Source: Spongiibacteraceae bacterium
GTDB lineage: Bacteria; Pseudomonadota; Gammaproteobacteria; Pseudomonadales; Dasaniaceae
DNA: 64,000 nt
Direction of reading: 5' to 3'
Assembly: GCA_028280715.1 (NCBI GenBank)
Contig: JANQLG010000047.1
Coordinates: 1 to 64,000, forward strand
In this document: piece by piece, positions 24,151 through 35,803 of the stretch
Position numbering within the stretch: the stretch's first letter is position 1
How the letters are laid out: each line of letters starts with the position of its first letter
Made by a program: the position numbers and the translations under genes
The notes under the pieces: generated by a model
Database searches by the model: none
Told to the model about the DNA's origin: nothing
Seen by the model: only the letters and a program-made list of their open reading frames with translations

Positions 24151-24621
24151 GTGAATATTAATCTTACGCTTATTGGGCAGATGATTTTCTTTGCCCTGTT
24201 TGTGATGTTCTGTATGCGTTTTGTATGGCCTCCTATCATCAACGCCATGAAAGCACGCGCAGAGAAAATCGCCGACGGCCTTGAAGCAGCAGACCGTGCC
24301 AGCAAAGATCTTGAGTTAGCTAAGGAAAAGGCTGTATCCCAATTGCATGAAGCGAAAGAACAAGCTGCTAGCATCATCGATGCAGCCAACAAACGTGCTA
24401 ACCAAATCGTTGACGAAGCCAAAGATCAGGCTCGCGAAGAGGGTGAGCGTTTGAAAGCAGCGGCGCAGGCTGAAATCGAACAGGAAATGAACCGTGCTAA
24501 AGAACAATTACGTGGCCAGGTCGCTGCGTTAGCAATTGCCGGTGCGGAGAAAGTTCTGGAAGCTTCGATTGATGAGAACGCGCATAAAGAGTTGGTTGAA
24601 AAACTAGCTGCGGGTTTGTAA
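24151..24621 (+). CDS. atpF: ATP synthase subunit b
   Basis: A 156-residue peripheral stalk subunit. One N-terminal membrane helix (about 5-27) is followed by a long charged coiled coil ([20 protein letters not shown] and onward). It dimerises and links Fo to F1. The start is GTG at 24151 with AGAGGA upstream. Confidence 0.97.
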   Translation: MNINLTLIGQMIFFALFVMFCMRFVWPPIINAMKARAEKIADGLEAADRASKDLELAKEKAVSQLHEAKEQAASIIDAANKRANQIVDEAKDQAREEGERLKAAAQAEIEQEMNRAKEQLRGQVAALAIAGAEKVLEASIDENAHKELVEKLAAGL

Positions 24622-24633
24622 GCGAGGTAACTC

Positions 24634-25170
24634 ATGGCTGAATTAAGTACTCTGGCAAGACCCTACGCAAAAGCAGCATTTGAATTTGCTGTTGCTGCAG
24701 GTGATCTGGCAGGTTGGTCAAAGCAGTTAAATGTAGCAAGTGCTGTTTCTCAAGCAGAGGCCATGATCAAGGTGTTAGCTTCACCATCATTAACCTCTGC
24801 ACAGCAGGCTGAACAGTTTTTATCGGTATGTGGTCAGGAGCTGACAGAAAAAGTTCAAAACTTTGTCAAAGTGTTAGCTGAAAATAAGCGTTTGATCTTA
24901 TTGCCACAGATTGCAGAACTATTCGAACAGTTCAAAGCAAATCGTGAAAAGAGTGTCGATGTCGAAGTTGCTACAGTTTATGAGCTTGACGAAGCACTCC
25001 AAGGTAAATTGGCTGCAACACTGAAAGCTAAGTTAGAGCGTGAAGTGAATTTGCAAACCACTATTGATAAAGACTTGATTGGCGGAGTCGTTGTTCGCGC
25101 TGCAGATGTTGTGATTGATGGCAGCATACGTGGTCGATTGGCAAAACTTGCCGAAGCGATGGGCGCATAA
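24634..25170 (+). CDS. atpH: ATP synthase subunit delta
   Basis: A 178-residue F1 subunit that joins the b dimer to the alpha3beta3 head. It begins [19 protein letters not shown] and has the C-terminal signature [23 protein letters not shown]. It lies 12 bases after atpF. Confidence 0.97.
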   Translation: MAELSTLARPYAKAAFEFAVAAGDLAGWSKQLNVASAVSQAEAMIKVLASPSLTSAQQAEQFLSVCGQELTEKVQNFVKVLAENKRLILLPQIAELFEQFKANREKSVDVEVATVYELDEALQGKLAATLKAKLEREVNLQTTIDKDLIGGVVVRAADVVIDGSIRGRLAKLAEAMGA

Positions 25171-25184
25171 ACCAAATAAGCGAG

Positions 25185-25201
25185 ATCCTAATTTTTAGGA
25201 T
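25185..25201 (+). repeat. hairpin between atpH and atpA
   Basis: ATCCTAA (25185-25191) and TTAGGAT (25195-25201) form a 7-base stem with a loop of three T. It lies inside the operon, 14 bases after atpH, so it is more likely an RNA processing or stability element than a terminator. Confidence 0.4.
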
Positions 25202-25242
25202 TTAAACACTCCTGAATAAACAACAGGATTGAGGAAACGAAA

Positions 25243-26787
25243 ATGCAACAGCTGAATCCATCCGAGATTAGCGAAATTATCAAAGGCCGCATCGATCAAC
25301 TCGATGTGTCTAGCGAAGCTCAAAATGAAGGCACCGTCGTTTCGGTAACTGACGGTATCATTCGTATCCACGGTCTTACCAACGTAATGTATGGTGAGAT
25401 GATCGAGTTTGAAGGCGGCGTCTATGGTATGGCGTTGAACCTGGAACGCGATTCAGTTGGTGCGGTAATTCTGGGTGATTACCAAAGCTTGGCTGAAGGC
25501 CAAACCTGTAAATGTACTGGTCGCGTACTGGAAGTACCGGTTGGGCCAGAACTGCAAGGCCGTGTTGTTGATGCTTTGGGTAATCCCATCGACGGCAAAG
25601 GACCTGTTAACGCATCACAGACTGATTTGATTGAAAAAGTTGCACCGGGTGTAATTGCTCGTCAATCAGTTGATCAGCCAGTACAGATTGGTCTGAAGGC
25701 GGTTGACTCAATGGTGCCCATTGGCCGCGGTCAGCGTGAGCTGATTATCGGTGACCGTCAGATTGGTAAGACAGCAATTGCTGTTGACGCTATCATCAAT
25801 CAAAAAGGTTCCGGCATTAAATGTATCTATGTCGCGGTTGGTCAAAAGGCTTCTTCGATTGCTGCGGTTGTGCGTAAGTTAGAAGAGCACGGTGCAATGG
25901 AACATACCATTGTGGTTGCTGCTACTGCTTCTGATCCTGCTGCAATGCAATTCCTGGCCCCTTTCGCTGGTTGTACCATGGGTGAGTACTACCGTGATCG
26001 CGGTGAAGATGCGCTGATTATTTATGATGACCTGACCAAGCAAGCTTGGGCTTATCGTCAAATTTCTCTGTTGTTACGTCGTCCACCGGGTCGTGAAGCA
26101 TATCCAGGTGATGTTTTCTACCTCCACTCTCGTTTGTTGGAGCGTGCGGCACGTGTTAATGCTGACTACGTTGAGAAATTCACCGATGGTGCTGTTAAAG
26201 GTCAAACCGGTTCTTTAACAGCCCTACCGGTTATCGAAACTCAAGCAGGTGACGTATCGGCCTTCGTACCGACCAACGTAATTTCGATTACCGATGGGCA
26301 GATCTTCCTTGAAGCTGACATGTTTAACGCCGGTAACCGCCCTGCAATGGACGCTGGTATTTCAGTTTCTCGTGTTGGTGGTGCAGCGCAAACAAAAGTT
26401 ATGAAGAAACTGTCTGGTGGTATTCGTACTGCATTAGCACAGTATCGCGAATTGGCGGCGTTCTCTCAGTTTGCTTCTGACCTTGATGATGCAACTAAAG
26501 CTCAGCTGGATCACGGTGAACGTGTTACTGAATTGATGAAGCAAAAGCAGTACGCGCCACAAAACGTTGCTGAAATGGGTTTGATGGTTTTCTGTGCGAA
26601 CGAAGGTCACCTCAACGACGTTGACGTTGAAAAAGTAGGTGATTTTGAAGCCGCTTTATTGTCATTTGCTAACAGTGAATATGCTGACACAATGAATGCC
26701 ATAGCGGCTTCAGGTGATTGGAATGACGACTATAAGGCCAAGTTCGTTGAGTTGGTTGAAAAATTCAAAGCGACTCAAACTTATTAA
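25243..26787 (+). CDS. atpA: ATP synthase subunit alpha
   Basis: A 514-residue regulatory F1 subunit. The P-loop GDRQIGKT is at 170-177. The family signature [17 protein letters not shown] is present, as is the [29 protein letters not shown] region. The length is the same as in E. coli to within one residue. Confidence 0.98.
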   Translation: MQQLNPSEISEIIKGRIDQLDVSSEAQNEGTVVSVTDGIIRIHGLTNVMYGEMIEFEGGVYGMALNLERDSVGAVILGDYQSLAEGQTCKCTGRVLEVPVGPELQGRVVDALGNPIDGKGPVNASQTDLIEKVAPGVIARQSVDQPVQIGLKAVDSMVPIGRGQRELIIGDRQIGKTAIAVDAIINQKGSGIKCIYVAVGQKASSIAAVVRKLEEHGAMEHTIVVAATASDPAAMQFLAPFAGCTMGEYYRDRGEDALIIYDDLTKQAWAYRQISLLLRRPPGREAYPGDVFYLHSRLLERAARVNADYVEKFTDGAVKGQTGSLTALPVIETQAGDVSAFVPTNVISITDGQIFLEADMFNAGNRPAMDAGISVSRVGGAAQTKVMKKLSGGIRTALAQYRELAAFSQFASDLDDATKAQLDHGERVTELMKQKQYAPQNVAEMGLMVFCANEGHLNDVDVEKVGDFEAALLSFANSEYADTMNAIAASGDWNDDYKAKFVELVEKFKATQTY

Positions 26788-26816
26788 TAAAAAGGTTGAA
26801 TGCTTTTTTATTAATA
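26782..26816 (+). repeat. AT-rich hairpin between atpA and atpG
   Basis: TATTAATAAAAAG (26782-26794) pairs with CTTTTTTATTAATA (26803-26816) with a single bulged T. The left arm overlaps the atpA stop codon. Ribosomes ending on atpA would open it, so it may influence expression of the genes after it. Confidence 0.45.
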
Positions 26817-26871
26817 GGGGACAGATCTTTATCTCTTTCCCCACTGGAGAAAATTAACTCAGGTTAAATTC

Positions 26872-27738
26872 ATGGCAAGCGGAAAAGAAATACGGACTCA
26901 AATATCGAGCATCCAAAGTACGCAAAAAATTACTAGCGCAATGGAAATGGTTGCCGCTAGTAAAATGCGTAAGGCACAAGACCGTATGCAGGTCGGCAAG
27001 CCTTATGCTCAGCGTATTCGCTCAGTGGTTGGTCATATTGCAAATGCCAATCCTGAATATAAGCACAAATTTATGTTGGAGCGTGAAGTAAAACGCGTTG
27101 GTTTTATTATCGTTTCAACGGATCGTGGTTTATGTGGTGGCTTAAACATCAATTTGTTTAAAGCTGCGATTAAATCGATGAAGGAATTCGATGATCAGAA
27201 TATTGAAATCGATTTGTGTTTAGTAGGCGCTAAGGCTGCTGCATTTTTTAATAGTTATGGTGGTAATGTAGTTGCAGCTATTCGCGACATGGGCGAAGAA
27301 CCTACACTGGCAGACTTGATTGGCGGCGTAAAGGTAATGTTAGATGCCTTTAGTGATGGAAATATCGATAAACTATTCTTGGTGGGTAATGAATTTGTTA
27401 ACACCATGACTCAGAACCCTACTGTACAGCAACTACTGCCTCTGCAAGCTGAAGATGATGATTCCATGAAACATCATTGGGATTATGTCTACGAAGAAGA
27501 TGCTGAGCAATTACTGGAAGGTTTATTGACACGTTATATCGAATCACAAGTTTACCAAGCAGTCGTTGAAAACGGCGCTTGTGAGCAGGCTGCACGTATG
27601 TTGGCAATGAAAAATGCCACCGACAATGCAGGTGATTTAATTGATAACCTGCAGTTGGTATATAACAAGGCTAGACAGGCAGCAATTACCCAAGAGTTAT
27701 CTGAGATTGTGGGTGGTGCTGCAGCGATTGCTTCCTAG
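26872..27738 (+). CDS. atpG: ATP synthase subunit gamma
   Basis: A 288-residue central shaft subunit. It begins [36 protein letters not shown] and ends with the second long helix [36 protein letters not shown], the two halves of the rotor coiled coil. Length matches the family. Confidence 0.98.
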   Translation: MASGKEIRTQISSIQSTQKITSAMEMVAASKMRKAQDRMQVGKPYAQRIRSVVGHIANANPEYKHKFMLEREVKRVGFIIVSTDRGLCGGLNINLFKAAIKSMKEFDDQNIEIDLCLVGAKAAAFFNSYGGNVVAAIRDMGEEPTLADLIGGVKVMLDAFSDGNIDKLFLVGNEFVNTMTQNPTVQQLLPLQAEDDDSMKHHWDYVYEEDAEQLLEGLLTRYIESQVYQAVVENGACEQAARMLAMKNATDNAGDLIDNLQLVYNKARQAAITQELSEIVGGAAAIAS

Positions 27739-27745
27739 TAAGTAA

Positions 27746-29209
<1,464 letters not shown>

Positions 29210-29259
29210 GAGCGGTTGCTCTTACATCCTGTTCTTAACTAGCAAGAGCGATACAATAT

Positions 29260-29682
29260 ATGGCTATGACTATTCATTGCGACATTGCCAGTGCTGAAGA
29301 AGCCATCTTTTCTGGATTGGCTGAATTAGTAGTGGCTACTGGCGAGTTGGGGGAGCTTGGTGTAGGTTACGGCCACGCTCCGCTGCTAACTAATTTGATT
29401 CCAGGACCTGTTCGTGTGGTTAAACAGGGTGGAGAAGAAGAGATCTACTACGTATCTGGCGGTTATCTGGAAGTTCAACCCGGTACCATAAGCATTTTGG
29501 CGGATACGGCGATTCGCGCTAACGATATCGACGAAGCCGCTGCTGCTGAAGCACAGAAAGAAGCCGAACATGCGTTGGCCAATCAAACCGGTGATTTTGA
29601 TTATGGCCGTGCGGCTGCTCAATTGGCTGCCGCTGCCGCCCAGTTGCGCACACTTCAGCAAATCCGCAAGAAGATGGGTTAA
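29260..29682 (+). CDS. atpC: ATP synthase subunit epsilon
   Basis: A 140-residue F1 rotor subunit that inhibits ATP hydrolysis. The N-terminal beta sandwich has [22 protein letters not shown] and [21 protein letters not shown]. The C-terminal helices are Ala-rich. It is the last gene of the operon, 38 bases before the terminator. Confidence 0.97.
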   Translation: MAMTIHCDIASAEEAIFSGLAELVVATGELGELGVGYGHAPLLTNLIPGPVRVVKQGGEEEIYYVSGGYLEVQPGTISILADTAIRANDIDEAAAAEAQKEAEHALANQTGDFDYGRAAAQLAAAAAQLRTLQQIRKKMG

Positions 29683-29720
29683 TCTTACAGGCTAACTTGC
29701 TGATAACGTTCAGTAATTAC

Positions 29721-29753
29721 AAAAAAAGGGGTAGCTTTTGCTACCCTTTTTTT
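29721..29753 (+). terminator. terminator of the ATP synthase operon
   Basis: GGGTAGC (29729-29735) and GCTACCC (29740-29746) form a stem with a TTTT loop, followed by seven T. A run of A before the stem extends the pairing. This is a classic intrinsic terminator and could work in both directions. Confidence 0.92.
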
Positions 29754-29809
29754 ATTACTCTGAAAACCTCATACTGCATTGACCGGACAGTTTAAAAAAG
29801 GAAAGCTCA

Positions 29810-31174
29810 GTGAATCTTGAAGTCATTATCCTAGCAGCGGGTCAGGGAACCCGAATGAGATCTAACTTTCCTAAAGTTTTGCACAAATTGGCTGGCAAGC
29901 CGATGCTGTCGCATGTCATTTCAGCTGCCAACAAACTGCAAGCTTCATCTATTCATGTTGTTGTAGGTCATGGTGCAGAAACAGTTAAACAGGAGATTAC
30001 AGAAGAAGATATTCAATGGGCTCTACAAGCTGAGCAATTGGGCACTGGTCATGCTGTCGCACAAGCAATGCCGGGAGTTTCGGCTGACGCTACCGTATTA
30101 ATTTGTTATGGCGATGTGCCATTGGTTAAAGATGACACGCTTACCAAACTCGTTAATCAAGTTGATGAAAACGCAATGGCATTACTTACGGTTAACCTTG
30201 ATGACCCAACCGGTTATGGCCGGATTGTTAGAAACGAAAAGGATGAAGTTACATCAATTGTTGAGCAAAAGGATGCTTCAGCTGAAATCTTAACGATCAA
30301 GGAAGTGAACACAGGCATACTTGCGGTCTCAGCTAAAAAACTCAATCAATGGTTGCCGCAACTATCTTCTGAAAATGCCCAAGGTGAATATTATCTAACG
30401 GATATTATTGCTATGGCGGTAAAAGAAGGAATGATTGTGCAAACGCATCAACCAGAATCTGAATGGGAAGTACAGGGCGTTAACAACCGACAACAACTCA
30501 GTGAACTCGAAAGAGTTTTTCAAACGCAACAAGCCAATAAACTGATGGAAAATGGAGCAACATTAGCCGATCCAGCACGTGTTGATATCAGAGGTGAGCT
30601 TACCGTAGGCAAAGATGTTTTCATCGATATTAATTGTTTATTTATTGGTGATGTCACTTTGGCTGATAACGTTGTTATCGGACCCAATTGTGTTATTGAG
30701 AGCACATCCATTGGTCAAGGTTCTATCATTAAGGCGAATTGTGTTTTAGAAGATGCCGTCATAAAAAGTCGCTGCGATGTTGGTCCTTACGCCAGACTAA
30801 GGCCTGGCACAATGCTTAGTGATACCGCAAAAGTTGGCAATTTTGTTGAAACCAAAAAAACCAATGTTGGTGAAGGCAGCAAAATTAATCATCTCAGTTA
30901 TGTCGGTGATAGTGAGCTTGGTTCAAACGTAAATATTGGCGCTGGAACTATTACGTGTAATTACGATGGAGTTAATAAATCAAAAACCATTATTGGTGAT
31001 GATGCTTTTATTGGTTCTAACACGGCTCTCGTTGCGCCAGTTAATGTTGGCAAAAAAGCAACAATAGGCGCTGGATCAACAATTACATCTGATGTTGCTG
31101 AAGAACAGTTGAGTGTAACTAGAACCAAACAACAAAATATAGATGGCTGGAAAAGGCCAACTAAAAAGCAATAG
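29810..31174 (+). CDS. glmU: bifunctional GlmU: glucosamine-1-phosphate acetyltransferase / UDP-GlcNAc pyrophosphorylase
   Basis: A 454-residue enzyme making UDP-N-acetylglucosamine for peptidoglycan and lipid A. The N-terminal uridyltransferase has LAAGQGTRMRSNFPKVLH. The C-terminal left-handed beta helix carries the acetyltransferase with LRPGT, VGNFVETK and YDGVNKSKT. The start is GTG at 29810 with AAAGGAAAG upstream. glmS follows after 21 bases. Confidence 0.97.
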   Translation: MNLEVIILAAGQGTRMRSNFPKVLHKLAGKPMLSHVISAANKLQASSIHVVVGHGAETVKQEITEEDIQWALQAEQLGTGHAVAQAMPGVSADATVLICYGDVPLVKDDTLTKLVNQVDENAMALLTVNLDDPTGYGRIVRNEKDEVTSIVEQKDASAEILTIKEVNTGILAVSAKKLNQWLPQLSSENAQGEYYLTDIIAMAVKEGMIVQTHQPESEWEVQGVNNRQQLSELERVFQTQQANKLMENGATLADPARVDIRGELTVGKDVFIDINCLFIGDVTLADNVVIGPNCVIESTSIGQGSIIKANCVLEDAVIKSRCDVGPYARLRPGTMLSDTAKVGNFVETKKTNVGEGSKINHLSYVGDSELGSNVNIGAGTITCNYDGVNKSKTIIGDDAFIGSNTALVAPVNVGKKATIGAGSTITSDVAEEQLSVTRTKQQNIDGWKRPTKKQ

Positions 31175-31195
31175 TAAATATATAACGGAAAAATT

Positions 31196-33028
31196 ATGTG
31201 TGGAATTGTTGGTGCAGCAGCACGAAGAGAAGTTTCAGCCATATTGATAGAAGGCCTGCGACGTTTGGAATACCGCGGCTATGATTCCGCTGGTTTAGCA
31301 GTTATTAATAGCCAGAGTGAAATAGGTTGTCACAAGCGTTTAGGCAAAGTGGAGATGCTAGCAGAAGCGCAAAGCGACAATCCTTTACAGGGTTCAACAG
31401 GTATTGCACATACTCGTTGGGCAACACATGGACAACCATCAGAAAAAAATGCACACCCGCATCTATCCGATAATCAAATAGCCTTGGTGCACAACGGCAT
31501 TATTGAAAATCACGTAAAACTTCGCGAGTTTTTACAGTCAAAGGGCTATCAGTTTGAATCACAAACCGATACGGAAACCATTGTTCATCTTATACATTTC
31601 CATTTAACAACGGAAAAAGATTTAAAAACTGCTGTTAAAAAAACAATACCAGAATTAGAAGGTGCTTTTGGTCTGGCTGTTATTAATAAAAATGAACCGG
31701 AAAAAATATTTTGTGCCCGTAGCGGTAGTCCATTGGTATTAGGTTTGGGACTCGGTGAAAATTTTCTCGCTTCTGATCAGCTGGCGCTTCGTCAAGTAAC
31801 GGACCGTTTTGTTTATCTTGAAGAAGGCGATTTTGCAGAGATAACTCCTGATAGCTACAACATCTGGGATAAAGATTTCCAAGCGGTTGAACGAGAAGTT
31901 GTTAAGCTAACAGAGGCTGCTGAATCTGCTGATAAAGGCGAATATCGCCATTACATGTTGAAAGAAATTTATGAACAACCAAAAGTTATTCGCAATACCC
32001 TGCAAGGCCGTTTGTCATCCAATCGAATTTTAGAGCAGGCCTTTGGCACGGAAGCAGAAAAAATTCTTGATCAAACCAAAGCCGTACAAATCGTAGCCTG
32101 TGGAACGAGTTATCATTCCGGCATGGTAGCTAAGTACTGGATCGAGGGTTTAGCCGGAGTTCCCTGTCGGGTAGAAGTAGCCAGCGAGTTTCGCTATCGA
32201 AAATTTGTGGTTCAGGATAATACTTTGCTAGTTACTATTTCCCAGTCAGGAGAAACGGCGGATACCTTGGCTGCCCTTCGGCTGGCTAAAAACCTGGGTT
32301 ATACCTCTAGCATGACCATATGCAATGTTGCGCAGAGTTCGTTGGTTAGAGAATCAGATCTGGCATTAATGACGGAAGCGGGCCCAGAGATAGGTGTGGC
32401 ATCAACCAAGGCCTTTACCACCCAGCTAGTTGCACTGATGTTATTAACTATAGCGCTAGGAAGGCGACATGGGCTTGGTGATGATCAAGAGGAAAGTATT
32501 GTAGAGGCCATGCATGCCTTACCTGAACTACTTGAACAAGCCTTAGCTTCGGATGAAGCAATTTTTAAAATGTCAGAATCCTTTGCAGATAAACACCATT
32601 CGTTGTTTCTTGGTCGTGGTGCGATGTGGCCTATAGCAATGGAAGGCGCTCTAAAATTGAAGGAAATCTCTTACATTCATGCCGAGAGCTACCCTGCAGG
32701 AGAGTTGAAACATGGTCCCTTGGCATTGGTTGATGCGGATATGCCCGTTGTAGCGGTAGCGCCAAATGATCAACTGTTAGAAAAATTAAAATCGAACCTG
32801 GAAGAAGTTCAGGCCCGAGGTGGTGAGCTATTCGTATTTGCCGATAAAGCTTCTGGCTTTAGTAGTAGTGAAACTGTTCATGTGATCAATGTACCCCATG
32901 TGATCGATGCTATTGCGCCAATTATCTATACCATACCTTTGCAGTTATTGTCCTATCATGTAGCTGTGTTGAAAGGCACGGATGTAGATCAACCACGTAA
33001 CTTGGCTAAGTCTGTAACCGTAGAGTAA
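31196..33028 (+). CDS. glmS: glutamine--fructose-6-phosphate aminotransferase (isomerizing)
   Basis: A 610-residue enzyme that makes glucosamine-6-phosphate from fructose-6-phosphate and glutamine. Cys2 after the initiator Met ([11 protein letters not shown]) is the glutaminase nucleophile. [15 protein letters not shown] and [18 protein letters not shown] are conserved. Two SIS sugar-binding domains follow, with CGTSYHSG and STKAFTTQ. The C-terminal AKSVTVE is the family ending. With glmU it supplies the UDP-GlcNAc pathway. Confidence 0.98.
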   Translation: MCGIVGAAARREVSAILIEGLRRLEYRGYDSAGLAVINSQSEIGCHKRLGKVEMLAEAQSDNPLQGSTGIAHTRWATHGQPSEKNAHPHLSDNQIALVHNGIIENHVKLREFLQSKGYQFESQTDTETIVHLIHFHLTTEKDLKTAVKKTIPELEGAFGLAVINKNEPEKIFCARSGSPLVLGLGLGENFLASDQLALRQVTDRFVYLEEGDFAEITPDSYNIWDKDFQAVEREVVKLTEAAESADKGEYRHYMLKEIYEQPKVIRNTLQGRLSSNRILEQAFGTEAEKILDQTKAVQIVACGTSYHSGMVAKYWIEGLAGVPCRVEVASEFRYRKFVVQDNTLLVTISQSGETADTLAALRLAKNLGYTSSMTICNVAQSSLVRESDLALMTEAGPEIGVASTKAFTTQLVALMLLTIALGRRHGLGDDQEESIVEAMHALPELLEQALASDEAIFKMSESFADKHHSLFLGRGAMWPIAMEGALKLKEISYIHAESYPAGELKHGPLALVDADMPVVAVAPNDQLLEKLKSNLEEVQARGGELFVFADKASGFSSSETVHVINVPHVIDAIAPIIYTIPLQLLSYHVAVLKGTDVDQPRNLAKSVTVE

Positions 33029-33051
33029 AGGTTTCAGTATAAAATTTGGGG

Positions 33052-33489
33052 ATGAATAGCAAACCTCAAAAAAAGATCTTATTCCTTTGCACGGGTAATT
33101 CCTGTCGTAGTCAGATGGCTGAAGGTTGGCTCAGGCATTTAAAAGGAAATCAGTACCAAGCCCTTTCTGCAGGGATTGAAGCCCACGGTTTGAACCCTAA
33201 CGCCGTTCAAGTGATGCAGGAGGTGGGCGTTGATATCTCCAACCAGCAATCACAAATTTTTTCTCAATTAAATATTGAGCCAGATATTGTTTTTACTGTT
33301 TGTGGTCATGCAGACGAAACCTGCCCGATGTTACCTGTGGCGACACAGAAAATTCATATGGGTTTTGATGATCCGCCCAAATTAGCAGCGACGGCAAAAA
33401 CAGAGGAAGAAGCGTTGCAACATTACCGGCGAGTACGCGATGAAATTCGTCAGTTTGTTGAAAATATTGATGATTACCTACCCAATTAA
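33052..33489 (+). CDS. arsC: arsenate reductase, low-molecular-weight phosphatase (thioredoxin-linked) type
   Basis: From the ATG at 33052 it is 145 residues. A TTG two codons earlier is the other possible start. The phosphatase loop CTGNSCRS holds the nucleophilic Cys13. Two further Cys at 84 and 91, spaced by seven, match the redox pair of the plasmid pI258-type arsenate reductase. This suggests reduction of arsenate to arsenite with thioredoxin. A protein tyrosine phosphatase role is less likely because of the extra Cys pair. The next gene encodes a MIP channel. Confidence 0.85.
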   Translation: MNSKPQKKILFLCTGNSCRSQMAEGWLRHLKGNQYQALSAGIEAHGLNPNAVQVMQEVGVDISNQQSQIFSQLNIEPDIVFTVCGHADETCPMLPVATQKIHMGFDDPPKLAATAKTEEEALQHYRRVRDEIRQFVENIDDYLPN

Positions 33490-33507
33490 TTTGTGCAGGT
33501 GTGGTAG

Positions 33508-34191
33508 ATGAACAAACAGGAACTGACAAAATCCCTGCTAGCTGAATGCTTGGGAACTTTTATGTTGGTATTCGCCGGCACCGGCGCCATCATTATTAAC
33601 GATGTGCATGGTGGTGTTATAACGCATATGGGGATCGCGTTAGCCTTTGGCTTAGTTGTTGCCACAATTATTTATACCTATGGTGATATTTCGGGAGCCC
33701 ATGTCAATCCGGCGGTAACAATTGCCTTTGCTATTGCCAAGCGTTTTCCGGTCGCATCGGTTGCACCTTATATTGCAGCTCAAATAACGGGTGCGTTATT
33801 GGCTTCATTGTCGCTGGCAGCACTTTTCCCATCCCATGAAAACCTGGGGGCGACGTTGCCAGCAGGTACTGTAATCCAATCCTTTATTTTTGAATTTATT
33901 TTAACCTGGTGGTTAATGGCGGTGATTCTTGGCGTATCAACGGGTGCTAAAGAAAAGGGTTTTATTGCAGGCATCGTCATTGGTGGTGTGGTGGCACTGG
34001 AAGCACTATTTGCTGGTCCCGTCAGTGGGGCTTCGATGAATCCAGCCAGATCCATTGGTCCAGCTGTTGTCTCTGGCCATTTACAACATTTGTGGATTTA
34101 TTGCATTGCTACGGTGATGGGTGCAGTTTTTGCTGTTTACAGCTGTCGTTTGATTAAAGGCGATGATTGTTGCGCTGAACCGTTACGTTAG
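33508..34191 (+). CDS. MIP-family aquaporin / aquaglyceroporin
   Basis: A 227-residue channel with six membrane segments and both signature half-helices, NPA at 67-69 (SGAHVNPAV) and NPA at 178-180 (GASMNPARS). Arg181 forms the selectivity filter. Because it follows arsC by 18 bases, it may let arsenite leave the cell, as AqpS does beside arsC in Sinorhizobium. Water or glycerol transport is the alternative. No arsB, acr3 or arsR is visible nearby. Confidence 0.85.
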   Translation: MNKQELTKSLLAECLGTFMLVFAGTGAIIINDVHGGVITHMGIALAFGLVVATIIYTYGDISGAHVNPAVTIAFAIAKRFPVASVAPYIAAQITGALLASLSLAALFPSHENLGATLPAGTVIQSFIFEFILTWWLMAVILGVSTGAKEKGFIAGIVIGGVVALEALFAGPVSGASMNPARSIGPAVVSGHLQHLWIYCIATVMGAVFAVYSCRLIKGDDCCAEPLR

Positions 34192-34226
34192 CTGAGCCTC
34201 TAAGTTAGATAGTCGAGTAAAAAATA

Positions 34227-34631
34227 ATGGATGAAGTCATTGATGAATTGAGAGCCTGTAATGAGCAAGTTCCCGTGCCACTGGAATTACCGGACATGGA
34301 TGACATCATCGACGCAGAAGAGCAGCTCTTAGTTTCCCTGGACGGTGCTTTTCGTGAATTTCTGCTGGCGGTTAGTGATGTCATTTATGGCAGCTTGGAA
34401 CCAGTGACTGTGGCAGACCCACATTCCCATACCTATCTTCCCGAAGTGGCAGCGATGGCTTGGTCCTTGGGAGTACCCCGTAACTTAATCCCCATTTGTG
34501 AAGACCGTGGTAGTTACTATTGTGCTGATGAACAGGGTCAAATTGTTCATTGGAAAGATGGAAGCTTGGTTGAGGAAGAACCCTGGGAAGATATCTGGCA
34601 GTGGACTCAGGATGTGTGGTTACACAGTTAA
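34227..34631 (+). CDS. SMI1/KNR4 (SUKH)-like protein
   Basis: A 134-residue acidic soluble protein with the order LP...(E/D)xLLVSLDGAFREFLL, then MAWSLGVPRNLIPICEDRGSYYCADEQGQIVHW and a Trp-rich end. This fits the SUKH fold, in which a strand carrying the carbohydrate- or toxin-facing residues follows the IPIxEDxxxYY segment. Some SUKH proteins are toxin immunity factors, but no toxin gene is visible, so this looks like the stand-alone housekeeping form. It lies 35 bases after the channel gene. Confidence 0.75.
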   Translation: MDEVIDELRACNEQVPVPLELPDMDDIIDAEEQLLVSLDGAFREFLLAVSDVIYGSLEPVTVADPHSHTYLPEVAAMAWSLGVPRNLIPICEDRGSYYCADEQGQIVHWKDGSLVEEEPWEDIWQWTQDVWLHS

Positions 34632-34645
34632 GTTATAGATCGGCA

Positions 34646-34861
34646 TTATTGACTTAAGACGAGTTTAACTAACAAAAATATACTGCCATACCAAACAGCC
34701 GTCATGACAATTGCAACAGCGATAAATTGATGGGCTTTGCCGCGCGCAAAGTCGCGGCGCCGGTTTTTCGAGCTTTGTACACCAAAAAATGATGCCAGCA
34801 CACTGTTAATCATCTGTAACAGCGACAATGATTTTCGGTTTTCTGGTTCAGAATTCGTCAT
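34646..34861 (-). CDS. DUF2970 family small membrane protein
   Basis: A 71-residue protein with one or two hydrophobic stretches. The central MINSVLASFFGVQSSKNRRRDF, followed by HQFIAVAIVMTAVWYGSIFLLVKLVL, is the DUF2970 pattern. The function is unknown. The gene follows fpr on the minus strand and may be co-transcribed with it (27-base gap). Confidence 0.8.
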   Translation of the reverse strand: MTNSEPENRKSLSLLQMINSVLASFFGVQSSKNRRRDFARGKAHQFIAVAIVMTAVWYGSIFLLVKLVLSQ

Positions 34862-34888
34862 ATATTAAGACATCATTTTCCGTGAAGA

Positions 34889-35659
34889 CTATTCAACAAA
34901 AGCGCGTTCGATCACGTAGTGACCGGCCTTACCGTGGCGAGCTTCCCTAAAACCTCCTTTGTCTAGAATCTGGCAAGTGTCCTTCAACATACTGGGACTA
35001 CCACAAATCATAAAGCGATCATCCTCGAGATTGATGGGTGGCAGGCCGAGATCTTCTGATAATTTGCCATTGGCCAGTAAATCAGTAATGCGTCCATTGT
35101 TGCGGAAAGGCTCCCTGGTTACAGTTGGATAATAAAGTAACTGATCGCTGACCTGCTCACCAAAGAACTCATTATTGGGTAGATGTTCATTAATGGTATG
35201 TTGGTAAGCCAGTTCTTCCTCATAGCGACAGCCATGAGTCAAAATAACTTTATCAAACTGTTCGTAAGTTTCCGGATCTTTGATGATACTCATAAAAGGG
35301 GCAAGCCCAGTTCCCGTGCTAATCAGGTAAAGATTCCTGCCGGGAAGCAAATTATCCAATATCAAAGTGCCAGTGGGTTTACTGCTAACCAGGATTTTGT
35401 CGCCCGGATTAATATGTTGTAGTTTCGATGTCAGAGGGCCGTCGGGAACTTTGATGCTAAAAAATTCTAGCTCTTCTTCGTAGTTGGCACTTACTATGCT
35501 GTAAGCCCTCATCAATGGACGACCTTCCTGTTCAAGGCCAATCATAGTGAAGTGGCCATTTTTAAATCGAAAACCAGGATTACGAGTTGTCTTAAAGCTG
35601 AATAGCGTATCAGTCCAGTGGGTGACATCAGTGACTTGCTCTTGCAGTAAATTACTCAT
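34889..35659 (-). CDS. fpr: ferredoxin--NADP reductase
   Basis: A 256-residue FAD enzyme that passes electrons between NADPH and ferredoxin or flavodoxin, and supports oxidative stress defence. The FAD motif RAYS is at 51-54. The NADP motif GTGLAPF is at 116-122. CGSPSML and the C-terminal HYVIERAFVE are of the bacterial subclass I type. It is divergent from a LysR gene, as in Pseudomonas. Confidence 0.95.
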   Translation of the reverse strand: MSNLLQEQVTDVTHWTDTLFSFKTTRNPGFRFKNGHFTMIGLEQEGRPLMRAYSIVSANYEEELEFFSIKVPDGPLTSKLQHINPGDKILVSSKPTGTLILDNLLPGRNLYLISTGTGLAPFMSIIKDPETYEQFDKVILTHGCRYEEELAYQHTINEHLPNNEFFGEQVSDQLLYYPTVTREPFRNNGRITDLLANGKLSEDLGLPPINLEDDRFMICGSPSMLKDTCQILDKGGFREARHGKAGHYVIERAFVE

Positions 35660-35720
35660 GACTTTTCCTTTAGCTTTTTGATTAGCTGTTTTCGATTAGG
35701 GGTAATTTAGCGTCTCTTGT

Positions 35721-35772
35721 TATATCTGTAAAAAGGGTTATTCTAATTTTTATAATCGGAAATACAGATATA
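35721..35772. promoter_or_regulatory. paired LysR-type operator between fpr and the LysR gene
   Basis: TATATCTGTA (35721-35730) and TACAGATATA (35763-35772) are perfect 10-base inverted copies whose centres are 42 bases apart, four helical turns. A TATAAT at 35751-35756 lies between them, directed at the LysR gene. This suits binding of a LysR tetramer that controls both genes. Confidence 0.6.
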
Positions 35773-35803
35773 GGATTCTATTTGTGTCCTGGGAGGAATA
35801 ATG

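Noticed and set aside
34227-34631. The SMI1/KNR4 protein as an immunity gene of a toxin system.
   Set aside because: No toxin, secretion or repeat-rich gene lies beside it, so the stand-alone form is the simpler reading.
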